From: Mesonia oceanica
Lineage (GTDB): Bacteria > Bacteroidota > Bacteroidia > Flavobacteriales > Flavobacteriaceae
NCBI RefSeq assembly: GCF_902499555.1
Contig: NZ_CABVMM010000008.1
Location: 166,542-230,541 of the forward strand
DNA: 64,000 bases
Reading direction: 5' to 3'
Shown here: positions 9,367-21,996 of the stretch, one piece after another
How positions within the stretch are numbered: the stretch's first letter is position 1
Layout: each line of letters starts with the position of its first letter
Notes under the pieces: model-generated
What the model saw: the letters and a program-made list of their open reading frames with translations, nothing else
Database searches by the model: none
Told to the model about the DNA's origin: nothing
Made by a program: the position numbers and the translations under genes

Positions 9367-10890
9367 ATGCAAAAGCGCAAGCTAAGTTTCTGGGAAATTT
9401 GGAACATGAGTTTCGGGTTCTTAGGAATACAATTTGGATTCGCACTTCAAAATGCCAATACCTCCAGAATTTTTGAAACCCTTGGAGCAAGTGTAGAAGA
9501 TATTCCTATTTTATGGATTGCTGCGCCGGTTACCGGTCTAGTGGTACAACCTATTATTGGTTATTTTTCTGATAAAACTTGGACGAAGTTAGGAAGAAGA
9601 AAACCTTACTTTTTAATAGGTGCTATTCTTTCTTCAATTTGTCTGTTTTTAATGCCTAACTCTCCAACACTTTGGATTGCTGCGGGAACCTTATGGATTA
9701 TGGATGCTTCCATTAATATTTCCATGGAACCTTTTCGGGCATTTGTAGGAGATAACTTAGATGAACATCAGCGAACACAAGGTTTTGCCATGCAAAGCTT
9801 TTTTATTGGATTAGGTGCTGTTTTGGGATCTTTACTTCCATATCTTTTTACCAATGTTTTCGGAATTTCAAATACGGCCCCAGAAGGTCTTATACCTGAT
9901 TCGGTAAAATGGTCTTTCTATGTGGGTGGAATTGTATTTATTTCTGCCGTATTATGGACAGTTTTTCATTCAAAAGAATATTCTCCAGAAGAATTAGCTG
10001 CTATTGAAGCTAAAGACAAAGAGAAAGAACCAGCACGAGTAGAAGTAGTCGATAAATCTAAAAATATTGCTAAGCAAATTCGAGTTGGATTTTTTATGCT
10101 TTTGCTTGGGGCTATCGTTACCTACCTTGTTTTTATTAATGGCCTTACCAAAGAACTATATATTCTATTTGTAGGTTTAATTATCGCCGGTTTATTATTT
10201 ATTTCAGTAGCCTTATTAAGGAAAAGAAATGTAAGAAACGGATATACTATTATTATAACCGATATGCTGAATATGCCCTTAGCGATGAAGCAATTGGCTT
10301 GGGTACAATTCTTTTCTTGGTTTGCGCTATTCAGTATGTGGATTTACACCACGCAAGCGGTTACCGGTCATGTATTTCATACCTTCGACCCTAAATCTAA
10401 AGCTTATAACGATGCGGCAGATTGGGTTCCGGTAATGTTTGCGGTCTATAATGGAGTTGCAGCAGCCGTATCTTTTTTACTTCCCGTTTTAGCCAAAAGA
10501 ACAAGCAATAAAGTCACCCATATGTTGGCGCTGTTTTTTGGTGGTTTAGGCCTTATTTCGGTTTATTTCTTAAGTGATAAAACCGGATTGCTACTCGCTA
10601 TGATTGGTGTTGGGATTGCTTGGGCAAGTATTTTATCTATTCCTTATGCAATGCTTTCTAACAGTTTGCCGGCTTCAAAAATGGGATATTATATGGGCGT
10701 CTTCAACTTTTTTGTCGTGCTTCCCCAGATTGTAGCTGCTACTATTTTAGGCTTTATCGTAAAAGAATTTTTTAATAATGAACCTGTTTATGCATTAATC
10801 ATTGGCGGTTTTGCCATGATTTTATCGGGTTTACTCACGTTAAGAGTAAAAACAAAACACAAAATTGTTATTGATGAAAACCAAAACTAA
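9367..10890 (+). CDS. SLC45/GPH-type MFS transporter, probable maltose importer
   Basis: This 507-residue protein has about 12 hydrophobic segments and a central hydrophilic loop (residues 205-235). The loop after helix 2 carries GYFSDKTWTKLGRRKPYF, which matches the sucrose/maltose (SLC45-like) branch of the glycoside-cation symporter group. It is the first gene of a tightly spaced set with beta-phosphoglucomutase and maltose phosphorylase. It therefore most likely brings maltose, released in the periplasm, across the inner membrane. Proton coupling is usual for the family and is not proven here. Confidence 0.88.
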   Translation: MQKRKLSFWEIWNMSFGFLGIQFGFALQNANTSRIFETLGASVEDIPILWIAAPVTGLVVQPIIGYFSDKTWTKLGRRKPYFLIGAILSSICLFLMPNSPTLWIAAGTLWIMDASINISMEPFRAFVGDNLDEHQRTQGFAMQSFFIGLGAVLGSLLPYLFTNVFGISNTAPEGLIPDSVKWSFYVGGIVFISAVLWTVFHSKEYSPEELAAIEAKDKEKEPARVEVVDKSKNIAKQIRVGFFMLLLGAIVTYLVFINGLTKELYILFVGLIIAGLLFISVALLRKRNVRNGYTIIITDMLNMPLAMKQLAWVQFFSWFALFSMWIYTTQAVTGHVFHTFDPKSKAYNDAADWVPVMFAVYNGVAAAVSFLLPVLAKRTSNKVTHMLALFFGGLGLISVYFLSDKTGLLLAMIGVGIAWASILSIPYAMLSNSLPASKMGYYMGVFNFFVVLPQIVAATILGFIVKEFFNNEPVYALIIGGFAMILSGLLTLRVKTKHKIVIDENQN

Positions 10891-11536
10891 AGCATTTATT
10901 TTCGATTTAGATGGCGTGATTGTAGACACAGCTAAATTTCATTTTCAAGCGTGGAAACGATTAGCTAATGGTCTTGGCATCGATTTCGATCACGAACAAA
11001 ATGAGCAATTAAAAGGCGTGAGCCGAGTAAACTCACTTAAAAAAATATTGGACTGGGGCAATACTTCCGTTTCAGAAGAAGAATTTATTCAGTTAATGGA
11101 TAAAAAAAATGAAGATTACCTAACGTATGTCGACGCGATGGATGAATCTGAAATCCTTCCGCAGGTAAAAGAAAAATTACAATTATTAAAAGATAATAAC
11201 ATTCCTATCGCCTTGGGTTCTGCCAGTAAAAACGCACGTAGGATTTTAGATAAAATAAATTTAACTCCGTTTTTCGATGAGATTGTAGATGGTACCAACG
11301 TGACCAAAGCAAAACCAGACCCTGAAGTATTCTTGGTCGGTGCCGAAAAATTAGGAGCTCAACCAGAGTATTGTGTAGTGTTTGAAGATTCTATAGCAGG
11401 AATTCAAGCAGCTAATAATGCACAAATGACGAGTATTGGTATTGGTCAAAAAAATGTGTTGAATCAAGCAGACCATACCTTTCAGGATTTCACAGAAATA
11501 AGTGACGAATTTTTAATCAAGTTAGCAAGAATTTAA
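10874..11536 (+). CDS. pgmB: Beta-phosphoglucomutase (HAD superfamily)
   Basis: It converts beta-glucose 1-phosphate to glucose 6-phosphate. The start is the ATG at 10874 (MKTKTKAF), because the frame extends upstream only to TTG codons. It gives about 220 residues, the usual size. The HAD motif I FDLDGVIVDT supplies the nucleophile Asp and the acid/base Asp. Also visible are the cap domain, the GSASKNAR motif II, the Lys in KAKPDPEVF and FEDSIAGIQAA (motif IV). It overlaps the transporter gene by 17 bases and ends 4 bases before the maltose phosphorylase gene, whose product is its substrate. Confidence 0.94.
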   Translation: MKTKTKAFIFDLDGVIVDTAKFHFQAWKRLANGLGIDFDHEQNEQLKGVSRVNSLKKILDWGNTSVSEEEFIQLMDKKNEDYLTYVDAMDESEILPQVKEKLQLLKDNNIPIALGSASKNARRILDKINLTPFFDEIVDGTNVTKAKPDPEVFLVGAEKLGAQPEYCVVFEDSIAGIQAANNAQMTSIGIGQKNVLNQADHTFQDFTEISDEFLIKLARI

Positions 11537-11540
11537 AAAA

Positions 11541-13853
11541 ATGAATCAAGATTATATACAAGCTGCAGATTGGTCGATTATTGAAAAAGGTTTCGATCCC
11601 GACCGTGTAAAATCTTCAGAAAGTCTTTTTAGCTTAGGTAACGGTGCCATGGGGCAACGCAATAATTTTGAAGAGTATTATTCAGGTCCAACCTTTCAAG
11701 GAAGTTATATTGGTGGCGTTTATTACCCAGATAAAACCCGCGTAGGCTGGTGGAAAAACGGTTATCCCGAATATTTTGCCAAAGTGCTCAACTCACCGAG
11801 TTGGATTGGGATTAACGTAAAAGTTAATGGTGAGCAACTCGATCTTTTTACATGTAAAAAAGTAGAAAACTTTCAGCGAGAATTGAATATGAAAGAAGGT
11901 TGGTACCAGCGTTCTTTTGTGGCAACGATGCCTAACGGTATTGAAGTGGAAGTAAAAGCAACGCGTTTTCTTAGTTTGGTTAAAGATGAATTGGGGGTAA
12001 TTAATTACGAAATAATACCTTTAAATGCCAATGTTGAAGTTGAATTTTCTCCGTACTTAGATAGCGGGATCACCAATGAAGATACCAACTGGGAAGATCA
12101 GTTTTGGGAAACTTTGGAGGTACACGAAGAAAAGAATCGTGGTTTTATCATTTCAAAAACATTAAAAACAGAATTTGATGTATGTACGTTTATGCATACA
12201 GAATTACTGTTGAATAACGAAAAGCAAAACGTCGATTTTTCTACGGAAAAAGAAGCGCAGAAAGTAACTTTCAACTATAAATTTTCTGTAAATAAAGGAG
12301 AAAAGCTTACACTAAAAAAATTAGGAGGTTACGTAAAAGGGATGAATCATCCCGATGAAAACCTAATTGAAGCCACTCAAAACCTTTTAAATGAAGTAGA
12401 AGTGTTTTCTGTAGAAGAATTACTTCAACAACAAGCCAATGCTTGGGCAGATGTATGGAAAATGTCTGATATTACCATTAATGGTGATGTAAAAGCACAG
12501 CAAGGAATCCGTTTTAATATTTTTCAGCTCAATCAAACCTATTCGGGGAAAGACGCTCGTTTAAATATTGGTCCAAAAGGATTTACCGGAGAAAAATATG
12601 GCGGAAGCACGTATTGGGATACCGAAGCCTATTGTCTTCCCTTTTATATGGCGACCAAAGATCAAGAAATTGCTAAAAATTTACTAGCTTATCGCTATGA
12701 TCAATTAGATAAAGCCATTGAAAATGCTGAAAAATTAGGTTTCACTAATGGCGCGGCGCTTTATCCCATGGTAACGATGAATGGGGAAGAAAGCCACAAC
12801 GAGTGGGAAATTACCTTTGAAGAAATTCATCGTAATGGAGCTATTGCTTATGCTATTTATAATTATCATCGTTTCACAGGAGATTATTCATACATTCCAG
12901 AGAAAGGTTTAGAAGTTTTAGTTGCTATTGCCCGTTTTTGGCAACAAAGAGCAACATTTTCCACTCAAAAAAATAAGTATGTAATTCTAGGTGTTACGGG
13001 ACCAAATGAATACGAAAATAATGTGAATAATAACTGGTATACCAATTACATCGCAAAATGGTGTATCGATTATGCCTTAGAAAATATTGAAAAAGTAAAA
13101 GCTGAATTTTCTTCTGACTACGAACGTATTTCAGCTAAAACCAATATCACTTCAGAAGAATTAGAAAAGTGGCAAGCCGTTGCAGATCAAATGTATTTTC
13201 CTTATTCTGAAGAACATGGGGTATTTCTTCAACAAGATGGCTTTTTAGATAAAGAACAAACCACAGTGGCAGATTTACCTAAAGAATTGCGTCCCATCAA
13301 TCAGCATTGGAGTTGGGACCGTATTTTACGTTCGCCATTCATCAAACAAGCCGATACCTTACAAGGGTTTTATTTCTTCGAAGAGCATTTTAGTAAAGAA
13401 GAATTAGAAAAACATTTCGATTTTTATGAACCTTTTACCGTTCACGAATCTTCGCTTTCCCCTTGTGTTCATAGTATTCAAGCTGCTGTTTTAGGCAGAA
13501 TGGAACAAGCTTATGAATTCTACCTAAGAACTTCTCGATTAGACCTGGATGATTACAATAAAGAAGTAGAAGAAGGTTGTCACATTACCAGTATGGCCGG
13601 AACGTGGATGAGTATTGTAGAAGGTTTTGCGGGAATGCGTGTTCGTGATGGAAAACTTTCATTCTCTCCACAATTGCCAAAAGAATGGAAAGGTTATTCC
13701 TTTAAAATTAATTTTAGAAATAAAATTCTAAAAGTAGATGTCAGTGAAGAAGCAACTAATTTTAGTTTAGATGGAGAGGGGGCGATGACCGTTCTTTTAA
13801 ATAATAAAGAAGTTGAAGTAAATATGCCTGCAGTAAGACAGGTTCAGCAATAA
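11541..13853 (+). CDS. GH65 maltose phosphorylase
   Basis: It splits maltose with inorganic phosphate into beta-glucose 1-phosphate and glucose in the cytoplasm. The 770-residue length fits the family and there is no signal peptide. GH65 blocks are visible: the N-terminal sandwich (SLGNGAMGQRNNFEE), GGSTYWDTEAYCLPF at the start of the catalytic barrel and the MNGEESHNEWEITFEE block near residue 420 that carries the general acid. HNEWEI is typical of maltose rather than trehalose phosphorylases. Its placement directly after beta-phosphoglucomutase and the maltose transporter supports the assignment. Kojibiose or nigerose activity is less likely but not excluded. Confidence 0.93.
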   Translation: MNQDYIQAADWSIIEKGFDPDRVKSSESLFSLGNGAMGQRNNFEEYYSGPTFQGSYIGGVYYPDKTRVGWWKNGYPEYFAKVLNSPSWIGINVKVNGEQLDLFTCKKVENFQRELNMKEGWYQRSFVATMPNGIEVEVKATRFLSLVKDELGVINYEIIPLNANVEVEFSPYLDSGITNEDTNWEDQFWETLEVHEEKNRGFIISKTLKTEFDVCTFMHTELLLNNEKQNVDFSTEKEAQKVTFNYKFSVNKGEKLTLKKLGGYVKGMNHPDENLIEATQNLLNEVEVFSVEELLQQQANAWADVWKMSDITINGDVKAQQGIRFNIFQLNQTYSGKDARLNIGPKGFTGEKYGGSTYWDTEAYCLPFYMATKDQEIAKNLLAYRYDQLDKAIENAEKLGFTNGAALYPMVTMNGEESHNEWEITFEEIHRNGAIAYAIYNYHRFTGDYSYIPEKGLEVLVAIARFWQQRATFSTQKNKYVILGVTGPNEYENNVNNNWYTNYIAKWCIDYALENIEKVKAEFSSDYERISAKTNITSEELEKWQAVADQMYFPYSEEHGVFLQQDGFLDKEQTTVADLPKELRPINQHWSWDRILRSPFIKQADTLQGFYFFEEHFSKEELEKHFDFYEPFTVHESSLSPCVHSIQAAVLGRMEQAYEFYLRTSRLDLDDYNKEVEEGCHITSMAGTWMSIVEGFAGMRVRDGKLSFSPQLPKEWKGYSFKINFRNKILKVDVSEEATNFSLDGEGAMTVLLNNKEVEVNMPAVRQVQQ

Positions 13854-13917
13854 AAATTTAAAAATATCATGTGTGATTTGTCCGTGTGAGTAAATTCAAC
13901 AAAGGACAAAAAGCGAT

Positions 13918-13945
13918 CCTACAAGGTCAAAAAAGACCTTGTAGG
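13918..13945. repeat. Intergenic palindrome of the CCTACAAGGT family
   Basis: Arms CCTACAAGGTC and GACCTTGTAGG (11 bases, perfect) enclose an A6 loop. It lies in the 246-base gap between GH65 and GH97. No T-run follows, so it is not a standard terminator. Related palindromes occur at 18353-18379 and six times in the array at 34.6-36.2 kb. Confidence 0.7.
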
Positions 13946-14096
13946 TATTGTAAAGAATAAGATTTGAAATTAAAACTTGGTCCTCAATACGATTTTGTTT
14001 CGTTTCACGGTGCAAAACCACTTGAACAGGTTCATCTTTAAATTCTTAAAACACTAGCGTAAGTAATAATTAGAAAAATTAAACCTTAAACAATAA

Positions 14097-16211
<2,115 letters not shown>

Positions 16212-16364
16212 ATAGTTTAACAGCGAGAGCTCACAGTATTTAAACCTGTGAGCTCTATATACAAGAAGTAGAATAGAACTTTCCTATGAGATTTTCAAAG
16301 CTTTGTAGCTATGATCACTAAAAATTTATTCTTTCTAGAAATAAAATGGTCTAATTTAATATAA

Positions 16365-16391
16365 TGTCACCTCGAGCGGAGTCAAGAGGCT
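16365..16391. repeat. Degenerate copy of a CGGAGTC-containing dispersed repeat
   Basis: GTCACCTCGAGCGGAGTC resembles the CACTGAGCGGAGTCGAAGTG element seen at 24619-24643 and 58351-58381. It sits in the 202-base gap between GH97 and the SusA-like gene. No other structure is visible there. Confidence 0.4.
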
Positions 16392-16413
16392 TTTAAACCA
16401 CTAAAACTAATTC

Positions 16414-18279
16414 ATGAAAACTAATTCATTTTTTCAAAAAGCTTTTGTAGTTTTCAGTTTACTGTTATTGCTGAATGCTTTTCTTTCGGAAGTCAATGCG
16501 CAGGTAGAACGTGTTGAACCGCCATTTTGGTGGTCAGGAATGAAAAATTCTGAAATAGAAATTCTTTTCTATGGAAAGGATATTGCTGACTATAAGGTTT
16601 CAACAGAAGAAGATGTGGTGATCACCAGAGTCGTGAAAACCGAAAACCCTAATTATATTTTTGTAAGCATTGAAACGAAGAATCTTCAACCGCAAACGCT
16701 CCATTTCAATTTCTCAAAAAAGAATCGTGTAAAATTTACGCAAGCTTATGAGCTAAAAAAGCGTAAAGAGAATTCAGCCGCAAGAGAAGGGTTTACAAGT
16801 GCCGATGTGATGTATTTATTAATGCCCGATCGTTTTGCTAACGGAAATCCGGATAATGATTCGGTAGAAGGTTTAGTCGATAAATTAAATAGAGAAGCAG
16901 AAGGAGGAAGACACGGTGGCGATATTCAGGGAATCATAGATCATTTAGATTATATTAAAGATTTAGGAGCAACGGCAATTTGGAGCACACCTTTGTTAGA
17001 AGATAACGACAAAGCCTATTCTTATCATACCTATGCGCAAAGTGATGTTTATCAAATAGATCCACGGTATGGAAGCAATGATGATTATAAGCGTTTAGCA
17101 GAAGAAATGCACGAGCGTAATCTTAAATTAATTATGGATTATGTAACTAATCATTGGGGAGCAGAACACTGGATGATCAAAGATTTACCTACCTACGATT
17201 GGATTCATCAGTTTCCCGGCTATGCCAATTCTAATTATAGAATGGAAACCCAATACGATCCGCACGCTTCAGCCATTGACAAGAAATATTGTGAGGAAGG
17301 CTGGTTTGTAAAAACGATGCCAGATTTAAACCAGAGTAATCCTTTGGTTTTAAATTATTTAATTCAGAATGCCATTTGGTGGATCGAGTTTGCCGATTTA
17401 GACGGTTTTCGGGTAGATACTTATAGTTATAACGATAAAGAGGGAATTTCAAAATGGACCAAAGCCATTATGGATGAATATCCTAATTTCAATATCGTGG
17501 GAGAAGTTTGGTTGCACAATCAAGCGCAAATTTCGTACTGGCAAAAAGATAGTAAGATTGGTGCGTTACAAGATTTTAATTCCTATTGTCCTTCGGTGAT
17601 GGATTTTACGTTACACGATGCCATTGGCAATATGTTTAAAGAAAAAGCAGGCTGGGGTAGCGGTATGCAGAAAGCTTATGGCAATTTTGTAAACGATTTT
17701 CTTTACCCAAATACCAATAACCTATTAGTATTTTTAGAAAATCACGATACCGGTAGGTTCAACGAGATTTACAAACAAGACCTCCAAGCTTATCAATTAG
17801 GCTTGACCTTAATTGCGACCACACGCGGAATTCCGCAATTGTATTATGGCTCAGAAATAGGGATGCGTGGCGATAAAGGCAAAGGTGATGGCGATATTCG
17901 TCGAGATTTTCCTGGCGGTTGGGAAAGTGACGAGCAAAATGCTTTTCAGGCTTCAGAACGAACCGAATTGCAAGAAAACTTCCATAGCTTTACGAAGAAA
18001 CTGCTGAATTTTAGAAAAAATTCTAAAGCGATTCATCAAGGTAATTTAACGCATTACTTGCCGGAAAATAACGTGTATGTCTATTTTCGTGAATTTGAAG
18101 GTGAGAAAGTAATGGTGGTTCTTAATAATAATGAAGAAAAACAAACATTGAAGTTAGCCCGTTTTCAAGAAAATTTAAATGGTACGACTACCGGAAAAGA
18201 AATTTTAAGCGGAAAACAACTTCCACTTAATGACGAATTAACAATCAACGGAAAAACTCCGATGGTTATTCAATTGTAA
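16414..18279 (+). CDS. GH13 cyclomaltodextrinase/neopullulanase, SusA-like
   Basis: This 621-residue periplasmic enzyme has a signal peptide ending EVNAQ. An N-terminal beta domain of the cyclomaltodextrinase-N type (residues 30-125, with PPFWWSGM) is followed by a GH13 barrel: MDYVTNHWG, GFRVDTYSY (nucleophile Asp), IVGEVW (acid Glu) and FLENHDTGRF. A C-terminal beta domain follows. The closest known role is that of Bacteroides SusA, which cuts imported maltooligosaccharides and cyclodextrins in the periplasm. It lies between the GH97 and a second GH13 gene on the same strand. Confidence 0.92.
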   Translation: MKTNSFFQKAFVVFSLLLLLNAFLSEVNAQVERVEPPFWWSGMKNSEIEILFYGKDIADYKVSTEEDVVITRVVKTENPNYIFVSIETKNLQPQTLHFNFSKKNRVKFTQAYELKKRKENSAAREGFTSADVMYLLMPDRFANGNPDNDSVEGLVDKLNREAEGGRHGGDIQGIIDHLDYIKDLGATAIWSTPLLEDNDKAYSYHTYAQSDVYQIDPRYGSNDDYKRLAEEMHERNLKLIMDYVTNHWGAEHWMIKDLPTYDWIHQFPGYANSNYRMETQYDPHASAIDKKYCEEGWFVKTMPDLNQSNPLVLNYLIQNAIWWIEFADLDGFRVDTYSYNDKEGISKWTKAIMDEYPNFNIVGEVWLHNQAQISYWQKDSKIGALQDFNSYCPSVMDFTLHDAIGNMFKEKAGWGSGMQKAYGNFVNDFLYPNTNNLLVFLENHDTGRFNEIYKQDLQAYQLGLTLIATTRGIPQLYYGSEIGMRGDKGKGDGDIRRDFPGGWESDEQNAFQASERTELQENFHSFTKKLLNFRKNSKAIHQGNLTHYLPENNVYVYFREFEGEKVMVVLNNNEEKQTLKLARFQENLNGTTTGKEILSGKQLPLNDELTINGKTPMVIQL

Positions 18280-18287
18280 GAAACGTC

Positions 18288-18308
18288 ATGCTGAATTTAA
18301 TTCAGCAT
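18288..18308. repeat. ATGCTGAATT palindrome (module shared with 35-kb array)
   Basis: Arms ATGCTGAATT and AATTCAGCAT (10 bases, perfect) flank a single central T, 9 bases after the SusA-like stop codon. Near-identical copies, preceded by GTC, occur three times in the repeat array (35076, 35336, 35596). It could act as a weak 3' hairpin. Confidence 0.65.
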
Positions 18309-18352
18309 CTCATCAACCTAATGAATTGTTGAGATTGAAGGTGACATAATTT

Positions 18353-18379
18353 CCTGCAAGCTTTCAAAAACCTTGTAGG
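18353..18379. repeat. Intergenic palindrome of the CCTACAAGGT family, diverged
   Basis: CCTGCAAG and CCTTGTAGG flank a CTTTCAAAAA centre just before the second GH13 gene. The outer arms match the array copies in inverted orientation. Confidence 0.55.
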
Positions 18380-18400
18380 TCTTAAAAACATATAAGTAAA

Positions 18401-19855
18401 ATGAAAAACTATTTTATTCTAGCGAGTGCGTTGGCTTTATTCATAAGCTGTAAAGACAACAAGCAAGAAACTTCAATTAAAGAAACTTCAGCAACCATAG
18501 AAAAAGTTGAAGATAGCATTGCACCATTTCAAGATGAAATGATGGATAACGCGGTGATTTACGAAGCAAATATTCGTCAATATTCACCCGAAGGGAGTTT
18601 TAAAGCGTTTACCAAAGATATTCCGAAGCTGAAGGAAATGGGCGTTAAAATTCTTTGGGTGATGCCCATTTATCCTATTTCTCAAGTAAAGAAGAAATCG
18701 GCAGATGGCAAGTTTGCTGAAGATATTGAAGACCCTAAAAAGCGTGAGAAAATCTTAGGAAGTTACTACGCTATTTCAGATTATACAGAAGTAAATCCGG
18801 AATTTGGTACCAAAGAAGATTTTCGTGAATTGGTAAAAACCGCACACGAAAATGATATTTACGTAATTTTAGATTGGGTACCTAATCATACCGGTTGGGA
18901 TCACGTTTGGATAAAAGAACACCCCGATTATTATACGCAAAATGAAAAAGGAGAAATTATAGATCCGATTAATCCTGAAACCGGTGAAGCTTGGGGTTGG
19001 GATGATGTAGCCGACTTAAATTATGACAATCAAGAAATGCGTAAAGAAATGATCGCCGATATGCTGTATTGGGTCAAAGATGAAAATATCGATGGTTTCC
19101 GTTGTGATGTAGCCAGTAACGTTCCTACCGATTTTTGGGAACAAGCGATTCCGCAATTGCGCGCACAGAAAAACCTATTTATGTTAGCAGAAGCTTGGCA
19201 ACCGGAGTTGATGGATAATAATTTATTCGATATGGTTTATGGGTGGGATTTTCATCACGAGATGAACAAAATCGCTCAGGGAGAATTAACTGCTGAAGCG
19301 TGGGAAGAGAAAGTGAAAGAAATCCAAGATAAATATAAAGAGGAGCATATCTTAATGAATTTTACTTCCAATCACGATGAAAATTCTTGGAACGGAACTG
19401 TAAAAGAACGTTTGAAGGGTGGGGTAGAAACTTTTGCCGCTTTAGCTTTTACCGCTCCGGGAATGCCGTTAATTTATTCCGGGCAAGAATATGATTTAAA
19501 CAAACGACTTCGTTTCTTTGAGAAAGACACGATTTCTAAAGAATCCCGGCACATGTTTTCAGTCTATAAAAAACTGGGAAAACTTAAAAACGAAGATGTA
19601 GCGTTAAGTGGAGGTGAAAATCCGGCAAGTTATGAGCCATTACAAACTTCTTCACCTAAACAAGTAATCGCTTTTAAACGAAAAAAAGGAGAGGAGTCCA
19701 TTATTTATATAGCCAATGTTACGGATAAAGAGGTAGAGGTAAGCTTAAATTTGGATGGTGATTTTCAAGATTATATGAATAAAAACCAAACTTTTACAAT
19801 TAAGAAAAATCAAAAAATCAAGATGTTGCCATGGGAATATCATATTTTGAAATAA
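18401..19855 (+). CDS. GH13 alpha-amylase-family lipoprotein
   Basis: This 484-residue lipoprotein (ALFISC, Cys17) has a compact GH13 barrel starting near residue 48 (NAVIYEANIRQYSPEG). Region I is LDWVPNHTG, region II GFRCDVAS (nucleophile Asp), region III MLAEAW (acid Glu) and region IV FTSNHDENS. A short C-terminal beta domain closes it. It lacks the N-terminal domain of the preceding SusA-like enzyme, so the two are not recent duplicates. It is anchored in the inner or outer membrane, probably facing the periplasm, and acts on alpha-1,4-glucans. Its exact product range is unknown. It is followed by a strong terminator. Confidence 0.9.
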   Translation: MKNYFILASALALFISCKDNKQETSIKETSATIEKVEDSIAPFQDEMMDNAVIYEANIRQYSPEGSFKAFTKDIPKLKEMGVKILWVMPIYPISQVKKKSADGKFAEDIEDPKKREKILGSYYAISDYTEVNPEFGTKEDFRELVKTAHENDIYVILDWVPNHTGWDHVWIKEHPDYYTQNEKGEIIDPINPETGEAWGWDDVADLNYDNQEMRKEMIADMLYWVKDENIDGFRCDVASNVPTDFWEQAIPQLRAQKNLFMLAEAWQPELMDNNLFDMVYGWDFHHEMNKIAQGELTAEAWEEKVKEIQDKYKEEHILMNFTSNHDENSWNGTVKERLKGGVETFAALAFTAPGMPLIYSGQEYDLNKRLRFFEKDTISKESRHMFSVYKKLGKLKNEDVALSGGENPASYEPLQTSSPKQVIAFKRKKGEESIIYIANVTDKEVEVSLNLDGDFQDYMNKNQTFTIKKNQKIKMLPWEYHILK

Positions 19856-19873
19856 CCGAAATCTTGATTTCAT

Positions 19874-19904
19874 AAAAAAAAGCCCCATTTATTGGGGCTT
19901 TTTT
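19874..19904. terminator. Terminator closing the maltose gene set
   Basis: AAAAGCCCCA and TGGGGCTTTT pair around a short T/A loop, with A-runs upstream and T6 downstream. It lies 19 bases after the GH13 lipoprotein stop and works for plus-strand transcripts. Confidence 0.88.
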
Positions 19905-19921
19905 AATGGAGTTATTAACAG

Positions 19922-19931
19922 AAAACGTTTT
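19922..19931. promoter_or_regulatory. AAAACGTTTT palindrome upstream of pfkA
   Basis: This perfect 10-base palindrome with a central CG is the classic layout of LacI-family operators. It lies 53 bases before the pfkA ATG and shares AACGTTTT with the site between susC and lacI. A possible -7 box (TATTTTTG) lies at 19970-19977, only 6 bases before the ATG. Control of pfkA by the maltose LacI regulator is inferred. Confidence 0.4.
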
Positions 19932-19983
19932 AGGGGCTTAACTTATTAGGTTTTATGATAAAATTCAAATATTTTTGAATCAT

Positions 19984-20970
19984 ATGGAACAGAAAATTAA
20001 GAATATAGGTGTTCTTACTTCAGGAGGAGATGCTCCCGGAATGAATGCCGGAATACGTGCGGTAGTTCGTGCTTGTGCTTACCATAAAATAAAATGTACC
20101 GGAATATACAGAGGCTATCAAGGTTTGATTGAAAATGACTTTGAAGAATTAAACGCCAGATCGGTTAGAAATATCATTAATCGTGGGGGGACATTTCTAA
20201 AATCTGCTAGGTCAAGAAGATTTATGACCGTAGATGGTAGAGCTTCTGCTTACGAAAATTTACGTTCAGAAAAAATAGATGCACTTGTGGTTATAGGAGG
20301 AGACGGAACCTTTACTGGAGCTTCTATTTTTAATAAAGAACATAATTTTCCGGTGATTGGAATCCCGGGAACTATCGATAACGATATCCGAGGAACAGAT
20401 TATACCATAGGTTACGATACTGCTTTAAACACCGTAGTAGAAGCGATAGATAAAATTCGCGATACGGCCAATTCTCATAACCGATTATTCTTAGTTGAAG
20501 TAATGGGTAGGGATGCCGGAGATATTGCTTTAAACGCAGGTATTGGTGCCGGAGCTGAAGAAATTTTAATTCCGGAAGAAAACTTAGGTACCGATAGACT
20601 TTTAGAATCTTTGAAAAGAAGTAAAAAGTCAGGAAAAACCTCCAGTATTATCGTGGTGGCCGAAGGAGATCAGATTGGTAAAAATATCTTTGAATTAGCA
20701 GAGTTTATCGAAACCAATTTGGAAGATTACGAAGTACGGGTAACTGTATTAGGCCATATTCAACGTGGCGGTTCACCAAGTTGCTACGATAGGGTTTTGG
20801 CCAGTAGATTAGGTATTGGTGCCGTAGATGCCCTCTTAGAAGGTAAACGCGATATGATGGTAGGAATAAAAGACAGAAAATTAACATATGTGCCTTTCGA
20901 TTTGGCAATTTCAGGAGAAAATGAAATTGATATAGATTTAAGAAGGGTTGCAGATATAACTTCAATTTAA
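19984..20970 (+). CDS. pfkA: ATP-dependent 6-phosphofructokinase
   Basis: It phosphorylates fructose 6-phosphate to the 1,6-bisphosphate. The start is the ATG at 19984 (MEQKIKNIG); the upstream in-frame extension begins at a TTG and is not needed. It gives 328 residues, normal for bacterial PfkA. Motifs: GVLTSGGDAPGMNA (ATP site), GGDGTFTGA, the catalytic PGTIDNDI (Asp base), MGRDAGDIA and LGHIQRGGSP. GGDGT with Gly rather than Asp at the discriminating position supports ATP over pyrophosphate use. It is first in a pfkA-gapA-kinase-pgi operon. Confidence 0.96.
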   Translation: MEQKIKNIGVLTSGGDAPGMNAGIRAVVRACAYHKIKCTGIYRGYQGLIENDFEELNARSVRNIINRGGTFLKSARSRRFMTVDGRASAYENLRSEKIDALVVIGGDGTFTGASIFNKEHNFPVIGIPGTIDNDIRGTDYTIGYDTALNTVVEAIDKIRDTANSHNRLFLVEVMGRDAGDIALNAGIGAGAEEILIPEENLGTDRLLESLKRSKKSGKTSSIIVVAEGDQIGKNIFELAEFIETNLEDYEVRVTVLGHIQRGGSPSCYDRVLASRLGIGAVDALLEGKRDMMVGIKDRKLTYVPFDLAISGENEIDIDLRRVADITSI

Positions 20971-21990
<1,020 letters not shown>

Positions 21991-21996
21991 TCGCCT

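Noticed and set aside
10865..10873. TTG start for beta-phosphoglucomutase at 10865
   Set aside because: The ATG at 10874 begins exactly at the family's usual N-terminus; the extra Leu codons lie within the transporter gene end.
13918..13945. Intrinsic terminator after maltose phosphorylase
   Set aside because: The hairpin has no T-run on the plus strand and belongs to a dispersed repeat family.
19975..19983. TTG start for pfkA at 19975
   Set aside because: The ATG at 19984 gives the standard protein length; the upstream codons overlap a promoter-like TATTTTTG.
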